Under the pieces are notes generated by a model. The model did not search any database. It was not told the DNA's origin and saw only the letters and a list, made by a program, of their open reading frames with translations. Made by a program: the position numbers and the translations under genes. This document shows, one piece after another, positions 23,080-29,560 of a stretch of DNA of 30,824 nt (position 1 is the stretch's first letter; each line of letters opens with the position of its first letter). Source of the stretch: Candidatus Omnitrophota bacterium (GTDB lineage: Bacteria > Omnitrophota > Gorgyraeia > Gorgyraeales > Gorgyraeaceae); assembly GCA_026387215.1 (NCBI GenBank), contig JAPLMC010000036.1, positions 1 to 30,824 on the forward strand. Direction: 5' to 3'.

Positions 23080-24014
23080 TTTTTTATAAACCCATATTTT
23101 TGGGTTTTTGTAAACCTATCTATTATAGGCACAGCTGCATTCATAAATAATATTGCGTAGCAAACGCCTTCGGGATAGCTCCCTCTCAATCTTATGATAG
23201 CGGTCAATATACCACAGCCTATACCAAAAACAATCTTACCTTTTTTCGTAAGAGGCGAAGTCACATAATCAGTTGCCATAAAAAAAGCTCCAAGGATAAG
23301 CCCCCCCGCCATTATATTAAAAATAAAATCCCCTTTAAAAAATCCATCTTTTCCAAATACCCAGGTGATAACTCCAACTGTGCCTATAAAACTTAAAGGT
23401 ATGTGTAGGGAAATTATTTTCGTAATCAATAAAAATAGCGCCCCTATAATTAGTGCTATCACACAAACTTCGCCTAAAGAGCCTGCTCTATTCCCAAGAA
23501 ATAAATCCATATAACTAAAGTGCGCGCTTGTTTCTTTAGCCAAAGGCGTTGCACTGGATACTGCATCAGGCCACCATCTTGGATTTTTCCATGTAGTCAT
23601 ATAAACAGGCCATGAGATTTGTAAAAATGCCCTTCCCACAAGAGCTGGGTTAAATATATTCTGGCCTAATCCTCCGAAAATCTGTTTTCCTAAAGCAATA
23701 CTTACAACGCCTCCTACAACAGGTATCCAGAAAGGTATCTGGGGTGGAAGATTATATGCTAGAAGCAACCCTGTTAATATAGCGCTTCCATCCAAAACTG
23801 TTTTAGGGTTTCTATTTCTGAATTTCAAAAATAAAGCTTCTGTGAAAACACAGGAAAGAACAGATAAAATCATCACATTCAGGCTTGATATGCCAAATAT
23901 ATAGATACCTGCTATGCCTGCTGGCACAAGAGACCACACTACAGCCCACATGATATTTTTCGTAGTCTGATTTGATTTAATATGCGGACTTTGGGAAACA
24001 GTAAGTTTATTCAT
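23076..24014 (-). CDS. rnfD: Rnf complex subunit D (membrane flavoprotein)
   Basis: This 312-aa protein begins MNKLTVSQSPHIKSNQTTKN and has many hydrophobic segments. The covalent FMN site is in DAVSSATPLAK with T156 (SxAT pattern). NPALVGRAFLQISWP, GGLILGAFFMATDYVTSPLT and RGSYPEGVCYAILFMNA are classic RnfD/NqrB motifs. It lies between rnfG (8-nt overlap) and rnfE (4-nt overlap). RnfD is thought to form the ion channel part with RnfA and RnfE. Confidence 0.95.
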   Translation of the reverse strand: MNKLTVSQSPHIKSNQTTKNIMWAVVWSLVPAGIAGIYIFGISSLNVMILSVLSCVFTEALFLKFRNRNPKTVLDGSAILTGLLLAYNLPPQIPFWIPVVGGVVSIALGKQIFGGLGQNIFNPALVGRAFLQISWPVYMTTWKNPRWWPDAVSSATPLAKETSAHFSYMDLFLGNRAGSLGEVCVIALIIGALFLLITKIISLHIPLSFIGTVGVITWVFGKDGFFKGDFIFNIMAGGLILGAFFMATDYVTSPLTKKGKIVFGIGCGILTAIIRLRGSYPEGVCYAILFMNAAVPIIDRFTKTQKYGFIKK

Positions 24015-24624
24015 CGCGATTATTTAATATTTCCAATCCACTTGATTTTATAGAATCCAGCACTGCTCTGGATGATATAGTAGCGCCTGTAATTGCTTGA
24101 ATTCCGCCATTAGATAATTCCAACTCTTTTACATTCCTGTTTGTGAATTGTTCTGTAAAATACGGGGATAGTATTTCTTTGGGATGTTTTTCTTTTATAA
24201 ATATTTCTCTCAAAGAACTAAACAATGTCCTGGTAGAAACAATCTCTATGATTTTAGCACCAAGGCCTGGGGTTTCATTCTGAGAAAGAACTCTCACGCC
24301 TGTAATAGTCCCGTCTTTTCTGATCCCTACCATTATTTCTATTACACTCGAGTATCCGTACTTTTTAGCAATATATATATAACCCTGTGGTTCTGGGTTA
24401 TCTCCCTTTAATACTTTCCAATATTTTATTGTATCGCTTTCCTTAACAAGCTCTATCTTATTTCCTATTGTTTCTGGCATTACTTGCTTAAGAGCTTCTT
24501 CTTGAATCATGCTTTCTTGTTTTTGTATCTTAGATTTAGTAAGATTATAAGTTCCTGCTAGAATCGTAGCAGCTATTAAATTTACAAAAAATAAAATAAA
24601 CGCAAATTTTAAAATAATCTTCAT
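24007..24624 (-). CDS. rnfG: Rnf complex subunit G (extracytoplasmic flavoprotein)
   Basis: This 205-aa protein has an N-terminal transmembrane anchor (FAFILFFVNLIAATILAG, about residues 7-25). The FMN-binding domain follows: GYIYIAKKYGYSSVIEIMVG, ETPGLGAKI, and the covalent FMN-threonine site QAITGATISSRAV with T182. The domain would face the periplasm. It begins 18 nt after rnfC. Confidence 0.94.
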   Translation of the reverse strand: MKIILKFAFILFFVNLIAATILAGTYNLTKSKIQKQESMIQEEALKQVMPETIGNKIELVKESDTIKYWKVLKGDNPEPQGYIYIAKKYGYSSVIEIMVGIRKDGTITGVRVLSQNETPGLGAKIIEIVSTRTLFSSLREIFIKEKHPKEILSPYFTEQFTNRNVKELELSNGGIQAITGATISSRAVLDSIKSSGLEILNNRDE

Positions 24625-24642
24625 TGCCTTATATATTCAAGA

Positions 24643-25959
24643 CTAAGCCTTGATCTTCACTTTTGCAAGCTTTATAAGCTGCACAAGAGGTATATTAGAC
24701 GGACATACAAAACTGCAAGAACCGCATTCAATGCAGTCAAAAGGATCATATGAACTTGCTATATCAAACTTCGCTTTTTTAGAGCTAAGCCCTATCATGC
24801 AAGGCATAAGCCCTACAGGGCATGCTTCAATACATCTGGAGCACCTGATACATTCAAGCTCTTTTTCTTCAAGTTTGAATTTTTTATCCAGAACAAGTAT
24901 GCCTGATGTACCTTTAATAATAGGCGCTTTCGAGTTACTCTGCGCCACTCCTGTCATTGGTCCGCCCATTACAATCTTATAAATATCGAGTTTTGGATTT
25001 AGGCCGCAATAGTCCAGGATATCTTTTATAGGAGTACCTATCCTAACTAAGATATTTTTTGCTATATTGGGAAAACCGCCTGATATGGTTATAACTCTTT
25101 CGTATAAAGGTTTTCTTAAATAAATCGCTTCATAAATAGCAAAAATTGTCTGCACGTTAATTACCACAATTCCTATATCAAGAGGTAGCCCACCTGAAGG
25201 AACCTCTTTGTTCAATAAAGTTTTTATGAGCTGTTTCTCCCCTCCCTGCGGATATTTGGTCTTTAAGCTTACTACTTTCGGTTTTAAATCATCGGCTTTC
25301 ATCCTGAATACCACGCTCTTTATGCTTTCTATTGCATCTAGCTTATTTTCCTCTATGCCTATGATGATATTTTTAACTCCTAAAACATTTGCTACCAATT
25401 GAACGCCCAGAATTATTTCTTTTGATTTTTCAAGCATCAAGCGATGGTCGCAAGTAAGAAAAGGCTCACATTCTGCGCCATTTATAATAAGTGAGATTAT
25501 TTTCTTAGCAGGTGGAGGGTTCAATTTTACTAACGTTGGAAACGCAGCGCCTCCCAAACCTACAATACCTGCTTCTTTTATTAAAGTCATTATCTCCTCT
25601 TTTGACAAAGCTGAAATATCTTTGGCGGAAACTGAATTTAAATATGCTTTTGTATCCAGGCCATCTGACTCTATGATGATTGCTCTGGATAAACCTATTA
25701 TAGGGTGGGGGCTATCTTCGATTGTAACGACTTTGCCGGAAATGCTTGAATGCAGATTGCTGGATATAAACCCTTTTGCCTGAGCTATTAAAGAGCCTGT
25801 CTTAACGCTGTCTCCTACGCTAACTACAGGCTCTGAAGGAGCTCCTGTATGCTGAGATAGGAGCAATATTGCCTTTTTGGGCGGCAGAGCTGTTTCTATT
25901 TTCTTATTTTTTGTAATATCTTTATAATCAGGGGGGTGTATGAAATTTACGCTAGCCAT
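24643..25959 (-). CDS. rnfC: Rnf complex subunit C (NADH-binding, iron-sulfur)
   Basis: This 438-aa peripheral protein has an N-terminal barrel/sandwich-hybrid segment (GAPSEPVVSVGDSVKTGSL). The NuoF-like flavin/NAD region is GIVGLGGAAFPTLVKL and INGAECEPFLTCDHRL. Two [4Fe-4S] motifs are at the C-terminus: CIRCSRCIEACPVG and CIECGSCSFVCPSN. RnfC is the site where NAD is reduced (or NADH oxidised). It is the first gene of the operon. The -10 box lies only 8 nt before the ATG and there is no Shine-Dalgarno site, so the message is predicted to be nearly leaderless. Confidence 0.95.
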   Translation of the reverse strand: MASVNFIHPPDYKDITKNKKIETALPPKKAILLLSQHTGAPSEPVVSVGDSVKTGSLIAQAKGFISSNLHSSISGKVVTIEDSPHPIIGLSRAIIIESDGLDTKAYLNSVSAKDISALSKEEIMTLIKEAGIVGLGGAAFPTLVKLNPPPAKKIISLIINGAECEPFLTCDHRLMLEKSKEIILGVQLVANVLGVKNIIIGIEENKLDAIESIKSVVFRMKADDLKPKVVSLKTKYPQGGEKQLIKTLLNKEVPSGGLPLDIGIVVINVQTIFAIYEAIYLRKPLYERVITISGGFPNIAKNILVRIGTPIKDILDYCGLNPKLDIYKIVMGGPMTGVAQSNSKAPIIKGTSGILVLDKKFKLEEKELECIRCSRCIEACPVGLMPCMIGLSSKKAKFDIASSYDPFDCIECGSCSFVCPSNIPLVQLIKLAKVKIKA

Positions 25960-25967
25960 ATTATTTA

Positions 25968-26018
25968 ATTATACAGAAAAGCTGGTTTCTTGACAACCTT
26001 TTTAAGTTAGGGTATACT
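25968..26018. promoter_or_regulatory. back-to-back promoters of rnfCDGEAB and the Cys-rich gene, sharing one -35 region
   Basis: Minus strand: TTGTCA (25991-25996), 17 nt, TATAAT (25968-25973), towards rnfC. Plus strand: TTGACA (25990-25995), 17 nt, TATACT (26013-26018), towards the 55-aa protein. The two -35 boxes overlap by five bases, so polymerase can probably occupy only one direction at a time. A regulator bound here would affect both units. Confidence 0.75.
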
Positions 26019-26037
26019 TATGGTACAGGAGAATAAA

Positions 26038-26205
26038 ATGAGCATTGACAATTTCGGAAAATGTTGCACAGATTGTCAGATTTATTGGACATGCGAAACC
26101 AAGTGGTACAGAGGCGAGCGGCATGAAGATGACGCATGCTGCTCTACCTGCAATTACTATTCAAAATGTACCGAATCCAACAAATCCAAAAAGAAACAGA
26201 AATAA
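26038..26205 (+). CDS. 55-aa cysteine-rich protein with duplicated CCxxCxxxxxC motif
   Basis: The start at 26038 (MSIDNFGKCC) is chosen because CAGGAG lies 7 nt upstream; the ATG 18 nt earlier is too close to the -10 box. The protein carries the motif twice: CCTDCQIYWTC (residues 9-19) and CCSTCNYYSKC (34-44), giving eight cysteines. A lysine-rich tail (SNKSKKKQK) follows. No signal peptide is seen, so it is cytoplasmic. The spacing suggests two zinc or iron-sulfur sites, or a redox-sensitive protein. I do not know a named family. It is divergent from rnfC with an overlapping promoter and convergent with the MFS gene (8-nt gap). Confidence 0.75.
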   Translation: MSIDNFGKCCTDCQIYWTCETKWYRGERHEDDACCSTCNYYSKCTESNKSKKKQK

Positions 26206-26213
26206 CTACCCTT

Positions 26214-27467
26214 CTAAACTTTTTCCTCTTCGTTTCCTAACCTTATTAATTTTATCAAACCTATAATAGAAAATAAAATCCCTGTTGTTATAAGGACCCA
26301 ATCTCCGCCTATCTTCTCAGCTATAAGAGACGCAAGAAACATAAATAAAAGAAATCCTACATGCATCACTATCTCGAGAGAACTAAAAATCCTCCCTCTC
26401 ATTTCATCATGCGTTACCTCATGAAGCAGAGTGTTGGAAGATACGATTATGGGGGCGCTAAAAATTCCAAGTACTATTGATAATAGGCCGGCTATAAAAA
26501 AAGAAGGTATAAATTTTAGGCATATAGTAAATAGCACTATCGTTAATCCTGTAGTTAATAGCCCAAAATTGATTACCTTTCTCTTTGAAAACTTTGATCC
26601 AAACTTCCCGTATATAATGGAGCCCAGAAATAACCCTACTCCTAAAAACATCACAAGCAACCCGAGATGCTTAGTAGATGATTGTAGCGCTTTCTGTATA
26701 AAAACTATTATCACTATGTAAATAGAGCCAACCCCTGCCATAATAAGAAACATTGTGTTTGCAACCATTCTTATGTCTTTATGACCTTTCAAATACTCAA
26801 TGCCCTCTTTTATATCTCCAACAATAGTTCTCCTGGAGATATCTGTAAGCTTCGTGCTGGCTCCGCTCAGCTCTATATTTTCTTTTAATTTAACTGCTAC
26901 AAAAAATACCAGTATTGCGGATATAAAATAACTTGCTGAGTCTATATAAAATCCTGCCTGAGGCCCAAACACAGCAACTATTATTCCGCTAAACCCAAAG
27001 CTAACTATCGTAGCAATCATCATAGTTGTAGAGGATAGCGAATTCGCTAAAAGAAGTTTATCTTTATGGACAATATCTGGAATTATAGATAGTTTTGAAG
27101 GTACAAAAAATCTTGTTACAGAAAAAATTATAAATACGATTATGTATATTGGAACCATGCTAGTGGAGTATTTAACAATCAAGGGAATCGTAAGTACCAG
27201 CAAGCCTCTTATGATGTCACAAGCAATCATAGTAGTTCTCCTATTCCATCTATCCACATATATGCCTGCTATAGGACCTATAATAAATACCGGGATTATT
27301 GTAAAGGAGAGAAGCTTTGCCAACTCTATTGTAGAGCCAGGAGTGCGGATATAAATAAGCCCTATCAAAGCCATTTGGTTCAGTCTGTCTCCAAAATTTG
27401 AAACTATTTGGGCAAACCATAGGAGAAAAAAATTTTTATTTTTTAAAAGTTCTCGGACGTGGGCCAT
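26214..27467 (-). CDS. MFS transporter, exporter type
   Basis: This 417-aa protein has about 12 transmembrane helices. It begins LLKNKNFFLLWFAQIVSNFGDRLNQMALI. The loop 2-3 motif appears as GIYVDRWNRRTTMIACDIIR. The first-half FGFSGIIVAVFG and the second-half LLVMFLGVGLFLGSIIYG are typical of the MFS_3/DHA3 group, which includes macrolide and enterobactin exporters. The substrate cannot be told. It is a single-gene unit with AAGG 9 nt before the start. No clear promoter was found. The neighbouring tRNA-Thr region carries repeats, but the gene itself looks intact. Confidence 0.85.
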   Translation of the reverse strand: MAHVRELLKNKNFFLLWFAQIVSNFGDRLNQMALIGLIYIRTPGSTIELAKLLSFTIIPVFIIGPIAGIYVDRWNRRTTMIACDIIRGLLVLTIPLIVKYSTSMVPIYIIVFIIFSVTRFFVPSKLSIIPDIVHKDKLLLANSLSSTTMMIATIVSFGFSGIIVAVFGPQAGFYIDSASYFISAILVFFVAVKLKENIELSGASTKLTDISRRTIVGDIKEGIEYLKGHKDIRMVANTMFLIMAGVGSIYIVIIVFIQKALQSSTKHLGLLVMFLGVGLFLGSIIYGKFGSKFSKRKVINFGLLTTGLTIVLFTICLKFIPSFFIAGLLSIVLGIFSAPIIVSSNTLLHEVTHDEMRGRIFSSLEIVMHVGFLLFMFLASLIAEKIGGDWVLITTGILFSIIGLIKLIRLGNEEEKV

Positions 27468-27536
27468 TAAAATTAACCTTTTTCTAAAACCTAGATAGTT
27501 GAAATAGTTAACACCCCTTGCAGCATAATAGAAAAG

Positions 27537-27606
27537 ACAAGGGCTACTCGGGACTCATTCTGCCTATTCGGCAGAATTTTGGAACCGATGAGTGGATTTG
27601 CGAACC
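27537..27606 (-). repeat. worn tRNA-Thr 3' end followed by a partial two-hairpin repeat (copy D)
   Basis: On the minus strand, 27580-27606 reads GGTTCGCAAATCCACTCATC and then GGTTCCA. This matches the last 25 nt of the intact tRNA-Thr (27794-27818) except for one substitution and a 2-nt insertion. It is followed, as at the real tRNA, by hairpin 1 (ATTCTGCC-gaata-GGCAGAAT) and GAGTCCCGAG, after which similarity is lost. It is either a duplication or the scar of an earlier integration. Between the MFS start and the tRNA (27468-27793) there is no gene; the stretch holds copies D, E and F and a small TTTGTATT/AATACAAA hairpin near 27700. Confidence 0.65.
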
Positions 27607-27664
27607 CAGCCGTAAGGTTGGGCGAGTCTCGAGCGGCAATATTTTTACTTTGCGCCGCGAGGGA
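27603..27664 (+). repeat. two-hairpin repeat, copy E, plus orientation
   Basis: Hairpin 1 is CCCAGCC-gtaa-GGTTGGG. Hairpin 2 has arms TCTCGAGCGGC and GCCGCGAGGGA, with the same central GA/GA mismatch as copies A, C and F. It is inverted relative to copies D and F on either side. Confidence 0.6.
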
Positions 27665-27731
27665 AACCGCCGATTAAGCAAATACTTAAACAGCTCTCAT
27701 TTGTATTTAATACAAAGTTGCTCATCAGTAT

Positions 27732-27793
27732 TCCCTCGCAACTACATGCAAAATCATAGTTGCTCGGGATCAAATTTTACTTTGTAAAATTTG
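27732..27793 (-). repeat. two-hairpin repeat, copy F, directly after tRNA-Thr
   Basis: On the minus strand, after the encoded CCA: CAAATTTTAC-aaa-GTAAAATTTG, then ATCCCGAGCAACT, an AT-rich loop and AGTTGCGAGGGA. It is the most regular copy. Arms of hairpin 2 pair over 12 positions except the tandem GA/GA in the middle. Confidence 0.75.
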
Positions 27794-27869
27794 TGGAGCC
27801 GATGAGTGGATTTGAACCACCGACCTGAGCTTTACGAAAGCACTGCTCTACCAACTGAGCTACATCGGC
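27794..27869 (-). tRNA. tRNA-Thr (anticodon CGU)
   Basis: This is a 76-nt tRNA with encoded CCA. Acceptor GCCGATG/CATCGGC, D arm GCTC...GAGC, anticodon arm GTGCT-TTCGTAA-AGCTC (anticodon CGT), T arm GGTGG-TTCAAAT-CCACT. The anticodon stem has one U-U mismatch (positions 28 and 42). The integrase gene lies 81 nt from its 5' end, and a damaged copy of its 3' end lies about 190 nt beyond its 3' end. Confidence 0.95.
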
Positions 27870-27950
27870 ATGTATTGTATTTTCAATGTGTTACGATAAA
27901 TATCAATTCTGTAATAATTTGATTAGTAACGGTATTGTGCACGATATTTA

Positions 27951-28931
27951 CTAATTTAAAGTCTCTACTGCTTGTCTGTTATATTCAGAATTAGGATTAG
28001 CATATTTCATAGTTGTTTTGATATCTGCATGCCCTAGTAAATTTTGAACAGTAACTAAATTTACATTATTTTCAATCAGTCTTGTAGTAAAAGTTGCCCT
28101 AGTATCATGAAATCTGCATTTATTGATACCAGACCTTCGTAATGCATTATTAAATGCTGTCTTTATAGATTCTATTGGCTTGCCACAATCATCGCAAAAA
28201 ACATATTCACTGTTTACATTTATAGCACATTTTAGTACTTCTTTCAATTTATTATTAATGGGGATTGTTCTAATCTTACCACTTTTTGTTTTTGTAAGTG
28301 TTATTATCTCTTTTTCTAAATCTACATTTTCCCATTTAAGATTAAGAATTTCTCCCAGTCTCATGCCTGTATTCAATGCTGCTATAATAATAGATTTTAA
28401 GTGATTGCAAGAGGCGTTTAATAACTTTTCTTCTTCATCTTTTGAAATTACACGTATTGCACGTTCTTCTATTTTAAATTGCTTTATATTAATCATTGGG
28501 CTTCGCATCATCTTACCTAATTTCACTGCTTCGTTTAACATATGCCTTAAAACTATAGTTTCTCTGTTTACTGTTGATTTTTTTACATATTTAAGCCTAT
28601 CATACATATAATTTTCAATTTCGTTAGGAATTATCTTATTTAAAGTTTTATTACCAAAATATTTTATTAAACATTTAACTATTATTTTTTCTCTACTATA
28701 AGAACGTTTTGATTCTTTAATTTTCTTTAAATAATCTATGGCAAAATTCTTAAAAGTTATTCTATCTTTAATAGCCGTAAGGCTTAATTTACCTTCTCTT
28801 ACATCTGTTCGCCTCTTTTCAAGTTTATAACGAGCTTCTGTTCTAGTTCTGCCGCCATGCTCCCATATCCGCTTCTTATCCAGATAATAATCAATCATAT
28901 AATAATTTTCTCTTTTTTTGTATATTCCCAT
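27951..28931 (-). CDS. tyrosine recombinase/integrase of a mobile element
   Basis: This 326-aa protein starts at 28931 (MGIYKKRENYYMIDYYLDKK), the usual N-terminus of XerC-like phage/plasmid integrases. A longer frame to 29003 would overlap the HTH gene. The arm-binding domain is at 1-50, the core SAM-like domain at about 57-145, and the catalytic domain at 160-326. The catalytic residues are R191 (NTGMRLGEI), K218 (TKTKSGKIR), H275/R278 (FHDTRATF), H301 (LLGHADI) and Y310 (MKYAN). A CDDC pair (246-249) is an unusual small extra. All catalytic residues are intact, so the enzyme is probably active. It lies next to tRNA-Thr and downstream of an excisionase-like gene. Confidence 0.93.
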   Translation of the reverse strand: MGIYKKRENYYMIDYYLDKKRIWEHGGRTRTEARYKLEKRRTDVREGKLSLTAIKDRITFKNFAIDYLKKIKESKRSYSREKIIVKCLIKYFGNKTLNKIIPNEIENYMYDRLKYVKKSTVNRETIVLRHMLNEAVKLGKMMRSPMINIKQFKIEERAIRVISKDEEEKLLNASCNHLKSIIIAALNTGMRLGEILNLKWENVDLEKEIITLTKTKSGKIRTIPINNKLKEVLKCAINVNSEYVFCDDCGKPIESIKTAFNNALRRSGINKCRFHDTRATFTTRLIENNVNLVTVQNLLGHADIKTTMKYANPNSEYNRQAVETLN

Positions 28932-28986
28932 AATAGCACTCTCTATTCTCTCTTGGTGGTGGAGGATATCACATGACCTCGGTAAG

Positions 28987-29187
28987 TCAAGATATATCCC
29001 CATCTATTTCCTCATTAACTACTCTTTTAGTAAGCACCCATTTATCTAAATCCAGTAAGTCAAATTTCAACAGCCTACCCATCTTTATATAAGGTATCTG
29101 CTTCTGGTGCGTCCAAGAGTATATTGTGCTCACTTGAATACCCAGATACCCTGAAGCTTCTTTTATATCTATATATCTCTTATCCAT
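28987..29187 (-). CDS. excisionase-like helix-turn-helix protein
   Basis: This 66-aa protein begins MDKRYIDIKEASGYLGIQVS and continues TIYSWTHQKQIPYIKMGR, LLKFDLLDLDKWV. This is the MerR-like winged helix of the Xis/AlpA/HTH_17 family, which binds DNA and bends it for excision or controls element genes. AAAGGA lies 9 nt before the ATG. It ends 55 nt before the integrase start, so the two form xis-int. The region upstream holds the TTGCACTT repeats. Confidence 0.85.
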   Translation of the reverse strand: MDKRYIDIKEASGYLGIQVSTIYSWTHQKQIPYIKMGRLLKFDLLDLDKWVLTKRVVNEEIDGDIS

Positions 29188-29560
29188 TATTGGAATCCTT
29201 TATTAGAGACAACTTCCTGAAAAAACTGTATTTTACCCCACATATAAGCTATAAAGACCGCCCATATTCAAATCCAACGCAAACCAAGCACATCCAAATA
29301 GTGTTGCTTATAATATATATACATACCAGCATTCTCTATCTATTACTTTAATGCTGTTCTGTAAAAGATAATTATATATAAGATAAGTTTGCATTTTGCA
29401 CTTAGCATAACTTATTTAAATATATAATGTTACAAGTGCAATCTAAAATTTACACTGAAATAGTCTTTATATTACTTAAATCTTTAAATTTCAAGCTGTT
29501 ACATAAGTGCAAGCTAGTTTTACTGCAACTTTGCACTTGCATTTACACTTATTTTTGCAC
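29188..29560. other. 373-bp AT-rich region with TTGCACTT iteron-like repeats
   Basis: Four exact copies of the octamer TTGCACTT or its complement AAGTGCAA occur at 29396-29403 (+), 29434-29441 (-), 29505-29512 (-) and 29531-29538 (+). Near-matches are TTACACTT at 29543-29550 and TTGCACCT at 29556-29563, the last running into the stop of the replication gene. They form two outward/inward pairs in very AT-rich DNA (TATATA runs near 29310, 29375 and 29420). Location between the replication ATPase and xis suggests an origin or an operator. No gene was found in it. Confidence 0.55.

Noticed and set aside
27518..27787. 89-codon plus-strand frame
   Set aside because: It covers repeat copies D, E and F and a tRNA fragment; no coding signal remains.
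29124..29351. 75-codon plus-strand frame opposite the HTH gene
   Set aside because: It has low complexity and no ribosome binding site, and is antisense to a recognised gene.
29188..29560. CRISPR array
   Set aside because: The repeats are 8-nt, unevenly spaced and in mixed orientation; there are no cas genes.
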